Positions 7,259 through 13,022 of a stretch of 17,208 bases of DNA are shown piece after piece. Source of the DNA: DASUZD01 sp036377055 (GTDB lineage: Bacteria; Actinomycetota; Thermoleophilia; Gaiellales; Gaiellaceae); assembly GCA_036377055.1 (NCBI GenBank), contig DASUZD010000022.1, positions 1 to 17,208 on the forward strand. The letters are read 5' to 3'. Below the pieces are notes generated by a model that was not told the DNA's origin, did not search any database, and saw nothing but the letters and a program-made list of their open reading frames with translations. Position 1 is the stretch's first letter. Each line of letters starts with the position of its first letter. The position numbers and the translations under genes are program-made.

Positions 7259-7798
7259 ATGCGCCGCGTGCTCGTCGTCGGGTCGGCCGCGTGCCTCTGT
7301 GCGGGCGCAGTGCTGACCGTCGCGAACGCGAACGCCGGGAAGCCCTCGGCCCCGCCTCCACGGCATCGGGTGGTGCAGGCGCCCCCCGCCGCCGTCGAGC
7401 GCACCTGCCGGCTCCCGTCCGGGTACCGCCGCGAGTTCGCGGCGGCCTCCCGCGCCACCGGTCTCCCGGTCGCGATGCTCGTCGCGGTCGGCGAGGTCGA
7501 GTCGCACCTGACGCAGAGCGCCGTTTCGAACGCGGGAGCCGAGGGTGTCCTCCAGCTGCTCCCGTCGACCGCCTCGGCGCTCGGGCTCGACGCCTCGCGG
7601 CCGCGGTCGAACGTCCTCGCGGGCGCGACCTATCTCCGCCAGCTGCTGGAACGGTTCGACTCCGTCGACGTCGCGCTCGCGGCCTACAACGCGGGCCCGT
7701 CCGCGGTCGAGCGCGCGGGTGGAGCACCGACGATCGAGACGCTGCGGTACGTGGCCAACGTGAACGCGCGCTGGCGCGACCTGCGTCGCTGCGTCTAG
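7259..7798 (+). CDS. Small secreted lytic transglycosylase (SLT domain)
   Basis: This 179-residue protein should cleave peptidoglycan glycan strands outside the membrane. Residues 1-26 form a signal peptide or signal anchor (MRRVLVVGSA, then a hydrophobic run ending ANANA). A Pro-rich linker leads to the SLT domain at about 55-175. The catalytic Glu is E81 in GEVESHLTQSAVS, followed by GAEGVLQLLPSTASALG, ATYLRQLLERF and VALAAYNAGPSAVERAGG, all typical of Slt70-like domains. It begins 16 nt after the FAD subunit and ends 4 nt before the mocA start, so it is inside the Mo-hydroxylase cluster although its function has no obvious link to it. The LytR_C protein two genes on is the only other cell-envelope candidate nearby. 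Confidence 0.88.
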   Translation: MRRVLVVGSAACLCAGAVLTVANANAGKPSAPPPRHRVVQAPPAAVERTCRLPSGYRREFAAASRATGLPVAMLVAVGEVESHLTQSAVSNAGAEGVLQLLPSTASALGLDASRPRSNVLAGATYLRQLLERFDSVDVALAAYNAGPSAVERAGGAPTIETLRYVANVNARWRDLRRCV

Positions 7799-7802
7799 CA
7801 CT

Positions 7803-8330
7803 CTGATCGCCGCGGTCGTCCTCGCGGCGGGCGCCTCGACCCGGTTCGGGTCGCCCAAGCAGCGCCTTCTGTTGGAGCCGGTGCTCGAGCGGGTGCGAGC
7901 CAGCGCGGTCGACCGGATCGTCGTCGTGATCGGCGCGCACGAGCTCGAGCCGACTGAGCCGGCGGTTCGGTGCCCCGACTGGGAGCTCGGGCCCGGCGCC
8001 TCGCTCCGGTGCGGGCTCCGCTCGCTCGGATCCGACGTCGTAGCGGCCGTCGTCGTGCTCGCCGACGGTCCGGACCTCGCACCGGCTTCGATCGACCGCG
8101 TCGTCGCCGCTTGGCGCGAGCAACGCGTGCCGGCGCTGGCGGCCAGCTACGGCGGCGTACGCGGCCACCCGGTCGTGCTCGCGCGGGAGCTCTGGCCGCT
8201 CGTCCCGGACGACGGCGCGCGCAGCCTCGGTGCCGTCCTCGTCCCCTGCGACGATCTCGGCTCGCCAGGAGACGTCGACGTTGCCGATGACCTTCCCGCA
8301 TGGCTGAGGCCTCCGCCGGACGAGCGCTGA
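7803..8330 (+). CDS. mocA: MocA-like molybdenum cofactor cytidylyltransferase, apparent CTG start
   Basis: MocA-type enzymes add CMP to Mo-molybdopterin to make the cytosine dinucleotide cofactor of XDH-family enzymes. The N-terminal nucleotide-binding motif reads IAAVVLAAGASTRFG followed by SPKQ. Later motifs include the metal Asp in VVLADGPDL, GVRGHPVVLARELW and VDVADDLPAW. The frame is closed by TGA at 7761, and no ATG, GTG or TTG precedes the motif. The first TTG (7872) would remove the whole motif. A CTG at 7803 falls exactly where the family begins, 4 nt after the transglycosylase stop. With it the protein has 175 residues, a little short: the segment after SPKQ (GGRPLLEH in many relatives) is reduced. 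A frameshift or sequence error at the 5' end is the alternative. Confidence 0.8.
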   Translation: MIAAVVLAAGASTRFGSPKQRLLLEPVLERVRASAVDRIVVVIGAHELEPTEPAVRCPDWELGPGASLRCGLRSLGSDVVAAVVVLADGPDLAPASIDRVVAAWREQRVPALAASYGGVRGHPVVLARELWPLVPDDGARSLGAVLVPCDDLGSPGDVDVADDLPAWLRPPPDER

Positions 8331-9004
8331 AGCCGACTCCCGCGTCCGCGCTCGGCGGTGCGCGCCTTCGTCGCCGGCTGACCGTCGAGAAGGCGGCGCG
8401 GCGGGCCGGTCTCACCGCAGAGGAGGTCGAGTGGCTCGAGGAAGGACGCGTGTACCGCTTCCGGACGACGAACGAGGCGCTCGCCACCGCCGTCGTCTAC
8501 GCGACCGCGCTCGACCTCGAGCACCACGAGGCGCGCGAGCTCGCCGGCCTACCGGTCGGGCGCATACCGCCGACCGCGAACCGGCTCGCACGGGCGGCCG
8601 CGCTCGGAGCCGCCGCGGTCGCGATCGTCGCGTTTCTCGCCGTCGTCCTGCTCCCGGACGTCGGCCGTCACTCGCGCGGCGCTGCCGCGCGCGACCCCGC
8701 GACGGGCGCGCCGCTCGCCCCGCCGTGGCGCGTCGACGTCGACGTGCTGAACGGCGCCGGCGACATCAACTTCACGCGTCAGGTCGCGAGCCGGATCGGC
8801 GCGATCGGCTACCGGATCCACCGCGTCGCGCGCGCGAGCCGCTTCGACTATGTCCGAACCGTCGTCTACTACGAGCCCCGCGGCCGGGGGCTCGCGATCC
8901 GGCTAGCCCGGCAGCTCGGCGTCGTCACGATGCCGCTCCCAGGCGGGAGGGACCCACACCGCCTGGTCGTGATCGTCGGCCCCCACAAAGGCCCCGGCGA
9001 TTAG
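8300..9004 (+). CDS. Membrane protein: N-terminal HTH, one TM helix, C-terminal LytR_C domain
   Basis: This 234-residue protein has three parts. Residues about 18-83 look like a RodZ-type helix-turn-helix (ARLRRRLTVEKAARRAGLTA, EEVEWLEEG). Residues about 97-118 are one membrane helix. Residues about 143-228 match the LytR cell-envelope C-terminal domain (DVDVLNGAGDINFTRQVASR, VVYYEPRGRGLAIRLARQLG). It would sit in the membrane with the HTH inside and LytR_C outside. It overlaps the mocA end by 31 nt in another frame, so it is translated from the same message, but its role probably concerns the cell envelope. It lacks the LytR-Cps2A-Psr catalytic domain, so it is not a wall-polymer ligase by itself. 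Confidence 0.75.
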   Translation: MAEASAGRALKPTPASALGGARLRRRLTVEKAARRAGLTAEEVEWLEEGRVYRFRTTNEALATAVVYATALDLEHHEARELAGLPVGRIPPTANRLARAAALGAAAVAIVAFLAVVLLPDVGRHSRGAAARDPATGAPLAPPWRVDVDVLNGAGDINFTRQVASRIGAIGYRIHRVARASRFDYVRTVVYYEPRGRGLAIRLARQLGVVTMPLPGGRDPHRLVVIVGPHKGPGD

Positions 9005-9097
9005 CCTCTCGACCGGCCGGCGTGACGCTTCCGTGACGGTGGCTGCCACCCGGACCGGTCCCGAAGACCCATGTCCGAAGCTCGAACGCCCACACCC

Positions 9098-9145
9098 GGG
9101 TCTGACCCCGAATCCGCACCAACCACGCGCACGCAGATCCACAGC
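9098..9145 (+). repeat. 48-bp imperfect direct repeat, unit A
   Basis: The unit starts GGGTCTGACCCCG and ends ATCCACAGC. Aligned without gaps to unit B at 9198-9245, about three quarters of positions agree, with both ends nearly identical. It lies in the 275-bp non-coding stretch 9005-9279, between the LytR_C gene and the anti-sigma gene, which converge here. I see no other gene there; the left part contains only GGTGGCTGCCACC (9038-9050) and two CGTGACG copies (9021, 9032). Confidence 0.7.
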
Positions 9146-9197
9146 AGCGCGCGCCGAGCTCGGCGGCAAGCCGAAGTCGCGGCGCGCGCCGAGGCCG

Positions 9198-9245
9198 GGG
9201 TCTGACCCCGGTTTAGAACGCACCACGCCCAGGCCCATCCACAGC
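9198..9245 (+). repeat. 48-bp imperfect direct repeat, unit B
   Basis: This is the second unit, exactly 100 bp after unit A. The palindromic start is extended here to GGGGTCTGACCCC (9197-9209), a 6-bp inverted repeat around a single T. It is followed by GGTTTAG, and the unit ends ATCCACAGC. It lies 35 bp past the end of the anti-sigma gene and may also act in transcription ending. Confidence 0.7.
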
Positions 9246-9279
9246 CGAGCCGCAAAAGGGCCCGTCAAAGTGGCGCGGC

Positions 9280-9522
9280 CTAGAGCAGCGGCGTCCGAAG
9301 CTGCGCGAGGCGCTGCTTGAGCTGAGGCGGAATCTCCTCGACCGCTGCTTGCCGCACGAAGCGCCTCAGCTCGACCTCGAAGCGATACCGCTTCGCGCAG
9401 TACGCGCAGAGGTCGAGGTGCGCCTGCGCGTCGGCGATCTCGGCGTCGGTCAGCGTCCCGTCGAGGTACGGCTGCATGACCTCTTCGCACTTGGCGCATG
9501 GATCGATCGAGAAGCTCGTCAT
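9280..9522 (-). CDS. rsrA: Zinc-binding anti-sigma factor, RsrA type
   Basis: This 80-residue cytoplasmic protein probably binds the neighbouring sigma factor and releases it when its cysteines are oxidised. The zinc anti-sigma (ZAS) motif is H35-x3-C39-x2-C42 in AHLDLCAYCAKRYRF. An additional C9-x2-C12 pair (DPCAKCEEV) stands where RsrA and RshA have an N-terminal redox cysteine region. The C-terminal part (EEIPPQLKQRLAQLR) is a helix as in other short ZAS proteins. The ATG overlaps the sigma stop codon in ATGA, so the pair is translationally coupled and made in balance. No membrane segment is present. Confidence 0.9.
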   Translation of the reverse strand: MTSFSIDPCAKCEEVMQPYLDGTLTDAEIADAQAHLDLCAYCAKRYRFEVELRRFVRQAAVEEIPPQLKQRLAQLRTPLL

Positions 9523-10109
9523 TTCGCTCCCACGGTCTCGTCCGCGAGCTGCGTCTTCAGGATGCGACGGCCCCGGTGCAGGCGCGACATCACGGTCCCG
9601 ATCGGGATGTCGAGGATCTGCGCCGCGTCCGCGTAGCTGAAATCGCCGATGTCCACGAGCACGACCACGTCGCGGAAGTTGTGCGGGACCGCCGAGAGCG
9701 CACTGACGACCCCGTCCTGCGAGAGACGCTCGACGACGCGCTCCTCGTCCGGCGACTCGGTGCCGACCGACTCTTCGAGCTTGTTGTAGAGGAAGTAGTC
9801 GCCCTCTTCGAGCGGCTGGCTGTCGGGGGTGCGCTGGATCTTGCGGCCGCGATCGATGTTGAGGTTCGTCAGGATCCGGAGCAGCCAAGCGCGGAGATTC
9901 GTGCCCGGCCGAAACGACCGCCAGCTTCGGAAGGCTCTCGCGTACGTCTCCTGCATCAGGTCCTCGGCCTCCTCGCGCGATCCGACGAGGTGGCGGGCGA
10001 CCCGGTAGACCTGATCTGAGAGGGCAAGCGCATCTTCTTCGAAACGGACACGGTCACGTGCTTCGGTAGCTAGTCGGCGCGCCGCCGTCTCTTCCGACGT
10101 CTCGCTCAT
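9519..10109 (-). CDS. sigR: ECF sigma factor, SigR/SigH type
   Basis: This 196-residue alternative sigma factor belongs to the disulfide-stress type. Region 2 spans about 24-91, with EEAEDLMQETYARAFRSW and SFRPGTNLRAWLLRILTN, closely matching SigR/SigH. Region 4 spans about 132-186 (VPHNFRDVVVLVDIGDFSYA and IPIGTVMSRLHRGRRILK). The ATG has an AGGGTGG ribosome site 6 nt upstream. A GGGAAT-N18-GTT promoter at 10171-10145 on the same strand is the known SigR target, so the gene most likely activates itself. The anti-sigma gene follows with a 4-nt overlap. Target genes in this window are not evident beyond its own promoter. Confidence 0.93.
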   Translation of the reverse strand: MSETSEETAARRLATEARDRVRFEEDALALSDQVYRVARHLVGSREEAEDLMQETYARAFRSWRSFRPGTNLRAWLLRILTNLNIDRGRKIQRTPDSQPLEEGDYFLYNKLEESVGTESPDEERVVERLSQDGVVSALSAVPHNFRDVVVLVDIGDFSYADAAQILDIPIGTVMSRLHRGRRILKTQLADETVGAK

Positions 10110-10144
10110 CGCGAGCCACCCTAGCGGTTTGTACGGGGTTCTGG

Positions 10145-10171
10145 AACGGGTCGGCCGCCGCTGCTATTCCC
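10145..10171 (-). promoter_or_regulatory. SigR-type autoregulatory promoter
   Basis: Read on the minus strand, GGGAAT (10171-10166) and GTT (10147-10145) are separated by exactly 18 bases. This equals the published Streptomyces SigR consensus, GGGAAT-N18-GTT. A start point about 8 bases on leaves a leader of roughly 30 nt before the sigma ATG at 10109, which leaves room for its ribosome site. Confidence 0.75.
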
Positions 10172-10208
10172 GGTTTACGCAGCATGTTCGCCGGGGTAAG
10201 GCAGACAC

Positions 10209-10658
10209 ATCGAAGGCTACGAGGTCATCACAAGCGACGACTCGCGCGTCGGTCACGTCGTAGGGGCGCACGGCGATGCGCTGATCGTCGAGCACGGGCT
10301 GATCCGAAAGTCACGGCACCTCCTGCCACGCACCTTCGTCGATGTGAACGACGCGCGGCGCGTCGTCTGCGCCTCGATCACGAAGGACATCCTCGAGACG
10401 TCTCCGAAGCTCGAGAACGGCGACGTGGACGAGCGGGCCGTCGCCGAGCACTACGGGCTGGCGAGCGGCTTCGCCGAGCCGGAGACGCAGGGCTCCGGTG
10501 AGCTGCTTCCGGACGATCCGGGGCTGAGCGCCGAGCAGGAGGAGCTGCGGCTCGGGCTCAAGACGTCCGAGCAGGAGCGGCTCGACGTGCTCGAGGGCAA
10601 GGGCGCGGACGAGCCGAGCTCGCCGGGCTTGCTCGGCGAGCGGCGCCGGCCGACTTAG
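10209..10658 (+). CDS. PRC-barrel-like protein, start codon unclear
   Basis: The protein frame reads IEGYEVITSDDSRVGHVVG, ALIVEHGLIRKSRHLLPRTF, DVNDARRVVCASITKD and ILETSPKLENGDVDERAVAE, which resembles the PRC-barrel fold of small actinobacterial proteins. A Glu-rich tail follows. Coding similarity begins at about 10209, but an in-frame TAA lies at 10197-10199 and no ATG, GTG or TTG occurs before GTG 10344, which would delete the barrel. ATC at 10209 is a possible unusual start, or there is a one-base error near 10200. With ATC the product has 149 residues. TTTACG (10174) and TAAGGC (10197), 17 bp apart, could be a promoter ending 6 nt before ATC. It is divergent from the sigma gene. Function is unknown. 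Confidence 0.6.
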   Translation: MEGYEVITSDDSRVGHVVGAHGDALIVEHGLIRKSRHLLPRTFVDVNDARRVVCASITKDILETSPKLENGDVDERAVAEHYGLASGFAEPETQGSGELLPDDPGLSAEQEELRLGLKTSEQERLDVLEGKGADEPSSPGLLGERRRPT

Positions 10659-10876
10659 AAGACCGGTTCGGTCTCGCGAAAGCCGGCACGCGCAAGCGCG
10701 GCGAGGAGCGCCTCGCGGCTGGTCCGCTCGTCGTCCCAGGAAAGCGTCACCTGGCCCATCAGGTTCGCGCTCGCGGCCTCCAGGCCGTCATGGCCTTGAA
10801 GCGCGGCGGCGAGGCGATGGACGCAGCGTTCGCAACGGACGCCGGTGACCTGGATCGTCTCGGAGCGCTCCATCAC
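10655..10876 (-). CDS. Heavy-metal-associated (HMA) domain protein
   Basis: This 73-residue protein is a stand-alone HMA domain. It begins ERSETIQVTGVRCERCVHRL; the metal-binding pair is C15-x2-C18. The rest follows the ferredoxin-like fold (LEAASANLMGQVTLSWDD and LLAALARAGFRETE), typical of CopZ-like copper chaperones. Its GTG start (10876) overlaps the TGA of the upstream ligase as GTGA; an ATG directly follows at 10873 and could also be used. The stop TAA (10657-10655) shares two bases with the stop of the convergent PRC-barrel gene. No P-type ATPase or copper regulator is present in the window, so the partner may be the ligase or an unseen transporter. The metal could be copper, zinc or another ion. 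Confidence 0.85.
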   Translation of the reverse strand: MMERSETIQVTGVRCERCVHRLAAALQGHDGLEAASANLMGQVTLSWDDERTSREALLAALARAGFRETEPVF

Positions 10877-11970
10877 GGCGAGGATACCGTCCGCTCGGCG
10901 AGATCCACGCAGAGCGCCTCGAGTCCCCGTTTCCGACCGACCGCGAGCTGCCGCCCCGCCTCCGGCTCGCCGACGTCGAGGAGCGCGGCGCCGCCGAGGC
11001 TCGCCGCGGCCGCTCCCACGAGCTCCAGCAACTCGTCGCGCAGGTCAGTCGCGGGCACGAAGCGGTCGCCGTCGGGATGGATCAGCTCGGCGCCCATGCC
11101 GAAGCGCAGCGCCGCCCACCGGTTGTGCGCGTAGTCGCCGCGGCGCTCCGGTTCGTACGGCCTCGGCGGCGACTCGAGCACGGTCGCGACGAGCGCCTGC
11201 GCGAGCGCGGCGAACGACGCGGTCCGGTCGACCGACGTCGGCTGGTCCGGCATCCGCAGTTCGACCGTTCCGAATCGCGGGTGCGGGCGAACGTCCCACC
11301 AGATCCGCGTGTAGTCCGCGAACACGCCGAGGCGAACGAGCCGCTCGACCCAAGCCTCCCAGTCGGCGTACGAGCGGAAGGCAGGCGGCGCGCCGCTCCG
11401 CGGCAGCTCGCCGAGCGCGACGGCACGATTGGAGAGCAGGCCCGTCTCCACGCCCGCCAGATACGGCGAGTTGACGGAGAGCGCGAGGACGAGCGGAAGC
11501 CACTGGAGGATCCCCTCGATCGCGTGGAAGCACGCGTCCGGCGACGGCACGCCGACGTGGACGTGCACCCCGTTCACGCCTTGCCGCCGGGCTGTCTTGC
11601 CGACCTCGGAGATCATCTGCTCGTACCGCTTTTCCGGCACGACCGGAAGGTCCTCGGGCCGCGCTAGGGGGTGCGTTCCGGCCGCCGCGATCCGCAACCC
11701 GTTGGCGCGCGCGATCGAGTCCGCGGCGGTGCGCAGCTGCCGGAGCGCGTCGAGCGCCTCGCCGGCGGACGCGCAGATGTGCGTGTTGAGCTCGACGACC
11801 GACGCGTGCAGCTCCGTCTTCAGCGTCCCGGGCAGATCGAGCCCCTCGGCGCCGCGAACGAGCACGTCGACGCCTGCCACCGGTGCGAGCGTCTCGGCGT
11901 CGAGGATCATCACCTCCTCCTCGACCCCCAGCGAGAACGGCGAGCTCTCGCCGAAGTGCTGCTCAATCAT
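10873..11970 (-). CDS. ybdK: YbdK-type carboxylate-amine ligase (GCS2 family)
   Basis: This 365-residue cytoplasmic enzyme belongs to the glutamate-cysteine ligase type 2 family and couples a carboxylate to an amine with ATP; weak glutamate-cysteine ligase activity is known for YbdK. Visible family motifs are FSLGVEEEVMILD (12-24), TELHASVVELNTH, NGVHVHVGVPSPD, WWDVRPHPRFGTVELRMPDQ (around 224-243) and YAHNRWAALRFGM. Length matches the family (about 370). The downstream HMA gene starts within its stop codon. A 15-bp inverted repeat begins 15 nt upstream of its ATG. The true substrate pair is not determined by the family assignment, and a role in thiol synthesis near the SigR genes is only an inference. 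Confidence 0.88.
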   Translation of the reverse strand: MIEQHFGESSPFSLGVEEEVMILDAETLAPVAGVDVLVRGAEGLDLPGTLKTELHASVVELNTHICASAGEALDALRQLRTAADSIARANGLRIAAAGTHPLARPEDLPVVPEKRYEQMISEVGKTARRQGVNGVHVHVGVPSPDACFHAIEGILQWLPLVLALSVNSPYLAGVETGLLSNRAVALGELPRSGAPPAFRSYADWEAWVERLVRLGVFADYTRIWWDVRPHPRFGTVELRMPDQPTSVDRTASFAALAQALVATVLESPPRPYEPERRGDYAHNRWAALRFGMGAELIHPDGDRFVPATDLRDELLELVGAAAASLGGAALLDVGEPEAGRQLAVGRKRGLEALCVDLAERTVSSP

Positions 11971-11984
11971 CCTCGGGTTCCTGG

Positions 11985-12062
11985 GACGGCGCTGGCGGGT
12001 CGAGGCCGGAGGGGACAGTGCGGGAGCACGGCCCCGGAGAGCATCGGCCCGCCAGCGCCGTC
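11985..12062. repeat. 15-bp perfect inverted repeat upstream of ybdK
   Basis: GACGGCGCTGGCGGG (11985-11999) is exactly complementary to CCCGCCAGCGCCGTC (12048-12062), enclosing 48 bp. It ends 15 nt before the ligase ATG on the minus strand, so in RNA it would be a long-range stem next to the ribosome site. I see no target-site duplication, so a MITE-like element is not supported. Confidence 0.6.
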
Positions 12063-12069
12063 AGGCGGC

Positions 12070-12108
12070 GGCGGAGCCGGGCTCCGCCCGGCGGGAGCCG
12101 GCGCCGGC
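12070..12108 (-). terminator. GC-rich hairpin and palindrome after the 117-aa gene
   Basis: GGCGGAGC (12070-12077) pairs with GCTCCGCC (12081-12088) over a 3-nt loop. GCCGGCGCCGGC (12097-12108) is a 12-base palindrome. Both lie just past the stop of the 117-aa gene (12124-12126) on the minus strand. There is no T-run, so a terminator role is likely but not proven. Confidence 0.45.
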
Positions 12109-12123
12109 CAGGAACGCGAGGGA

Positions 12124-12477
12124 TCACTTGCCGCGGATGCCGTGGACAGGGCGGCCGGCGGCTTCCCAAGCGTAGTACGAGGCGCTCGGGCCGAACGGCT
12201 CCTCGTACGAGACGACCCGCGGGTTCCGGCCGACCTCCTTCGCGCGCTGCGCGTGCCAGAGCAGGTTCGGGTCGTCGCGCTCCTGCCAGACGAGGATCAG
12301 GTGCGCGGCGGTCATGAACTCCGCGACGAACGCGCAGCCGGCGGCGGGGCACGGAAACGGGTCGGTGCGGACGCAGAACCAGCCTTCGTGGTCGTCCGCG
12401 CCCTCGTCCGTCCACAGGTCCTCCTCCTCGACGAGCTCCTGCTCGTGGAGGACGACCCTGCCGCGCTCGGGCTCCAT
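12124..12477 (-). CDS. Uncharacterised 117-aa protein with Cys-rich centre
   Basis: I do not recognise a named family. The protein begins MEPERGRVVLHEQELVEEED and has three cysteines close together (WFCVRTDPFPCPAAGCAFVA) followed by an aromatic/acidic stretch (ILVWQERDDPNLLW), then RNPRVVSYEEPFGPSASYY and GRPVHGIRGK. C-x4-C with nearby His (TAAHL) resembles half of a zinc site but lacks a clear fourth ligand. No signal peptide or membrane helix is seen. The ATG at 12477 is chosen because TACCCT lies 6 nt before it; an in-frame ATG at 12501 would overlap the start of the divergent kinase. The sequence has normal codon use and clear conservation-like motifs, so it is probably real. Confidence 0.7.
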   Translation of the reverse strand: MEPERGRVVLHEQELVEEEDLWTDEGADDHEGWFCVRTDPFPCPAAGCAFVAEFMTAAHLILVWQERDDPNLLWHAQRAKEVGRNPRVVSYEEPFGPSASYYAWEAAGRPVHGIRGK

Positions 12478-12483
12478 CCGGCA

Positions 12484-12493
12484 AGGGTAACGT
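12484..12493. promoter_or_regulatory. Overlapping divergent -10 boxes
   Basis: Only 23 bp separate the divergent start codons at 12477 and 12501. TAACGT (12488-12493, plus) lies 7 nt before the kinase ATG. TACCCT (minus strand, 12489-12484) lies 6 nt before the other ATG. No clear -35 box is visible on either side. The geometry suggests two leaderless, mutually exclusive starts. Confidence 0.4.
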
Positions 12494-12500
12494 CGGCGCA

Positions 12501-13022
12501 ATGGGTCGCCGGATCAACGTCATCGGGGTGAGCGGGAACGGCAAGACCACGGTCGCGCGGGCTCTCGCCGAGCGGCTCGGCGTCCCCTTCGTCGAGCTCG
12601 ACGCACTGCACCACGGCCCGAACTGGAGTGAGCCGACGATCGAAGAGTTCCGCCGCCGCGTCGAAGACGCCACGGCCGGGGACGCGTGGGTCGTCGACGG
12701 CAACTACCGCGGCAAGCTCGGCGACTACTTCTTCGAGCGGGCCGACACGGTGGTCTGGCTCGACCAGCCGCTTCCGCTCGTGCTCTGGCGCCTCTGGCGG
12801 CGCACGTTCGGACGCATCCGGCGGCAGGAGCTGCTCTGGAGCGACAACCGCGAGACGTGGCGGGGCGCGTTCTGGGGCCGCGAGTCGCTCTTCGCCTGGA
12901 CGATCAAGAAGTTCGTGAGCGACCGGCGGAAGCTCCCCGCGCGGCTCGCGGGCCACCCGCACCTCCGCGTCGTCCGCCTGCGCACGCCGCGAGAGGTCAA
13001 GAGGTTCCTCGAAAAGATTTGA
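12501..13022 (+). CDS. Small P-loop nucleoside/adenylate-kinase-like protein
   Basis: This 173-residue cytoplasmic protein has a Walker A motif near the N-terminus (GVSGNGKTT, residues 9-17, K15 binding phosphate). It continues with VARALAERLGVPFVELDALH, GPNWSEPTIEEFRRRV, WVVDGNYRGKLGDYFFERAD and VVWLDQPLPLVLWRLWRRTF. This is the pattern of the topology-modulation-protein-like kinases related to adenylate kinase. Many members are annotated only as AAA family ATPases. The substrate is unknown. It is divergent from the 117-aa protein by 23 bp and followed immediately by a strong hairpin. No Shine-Dalgarno is visible, and the ATG follows TAACGT by 7 nt. Confidence 0.82.
   Translation: MGRRINVIGVSGNGKTTVARALAERLGVPFVELDALHHGPNWSEPTIEEFRRRVEDATAGDAWVVDGNYRGKLGDYFFERADTVVWLDQPLPLVLWRLWRRTFGRIRRQELLWSDNRETWRGAFWGRESLFAWTIKKFVSDRRKLPARLAGHPHLRVVRLRTPREVKRFLEKI

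Noticed and set aside
9033..9320. Short plus-strand open frame in the repeat region
   Set aside because: It runs through both 48-bp repeats and into the antisense of the anti-sigma gene, with no ribosome site or motif.
10184..10501. ATG-started plus-strand frame overlapping the PRC-barrel gene
   Set aside because: Arg-rich product without similarity; the coding signal is in the neighbouring frame.
11985..12062. MITE or small insertion element
   Set aside because: Perfect 15-bp inverted ends are present, but there is no target duplication and no second copy in the window.
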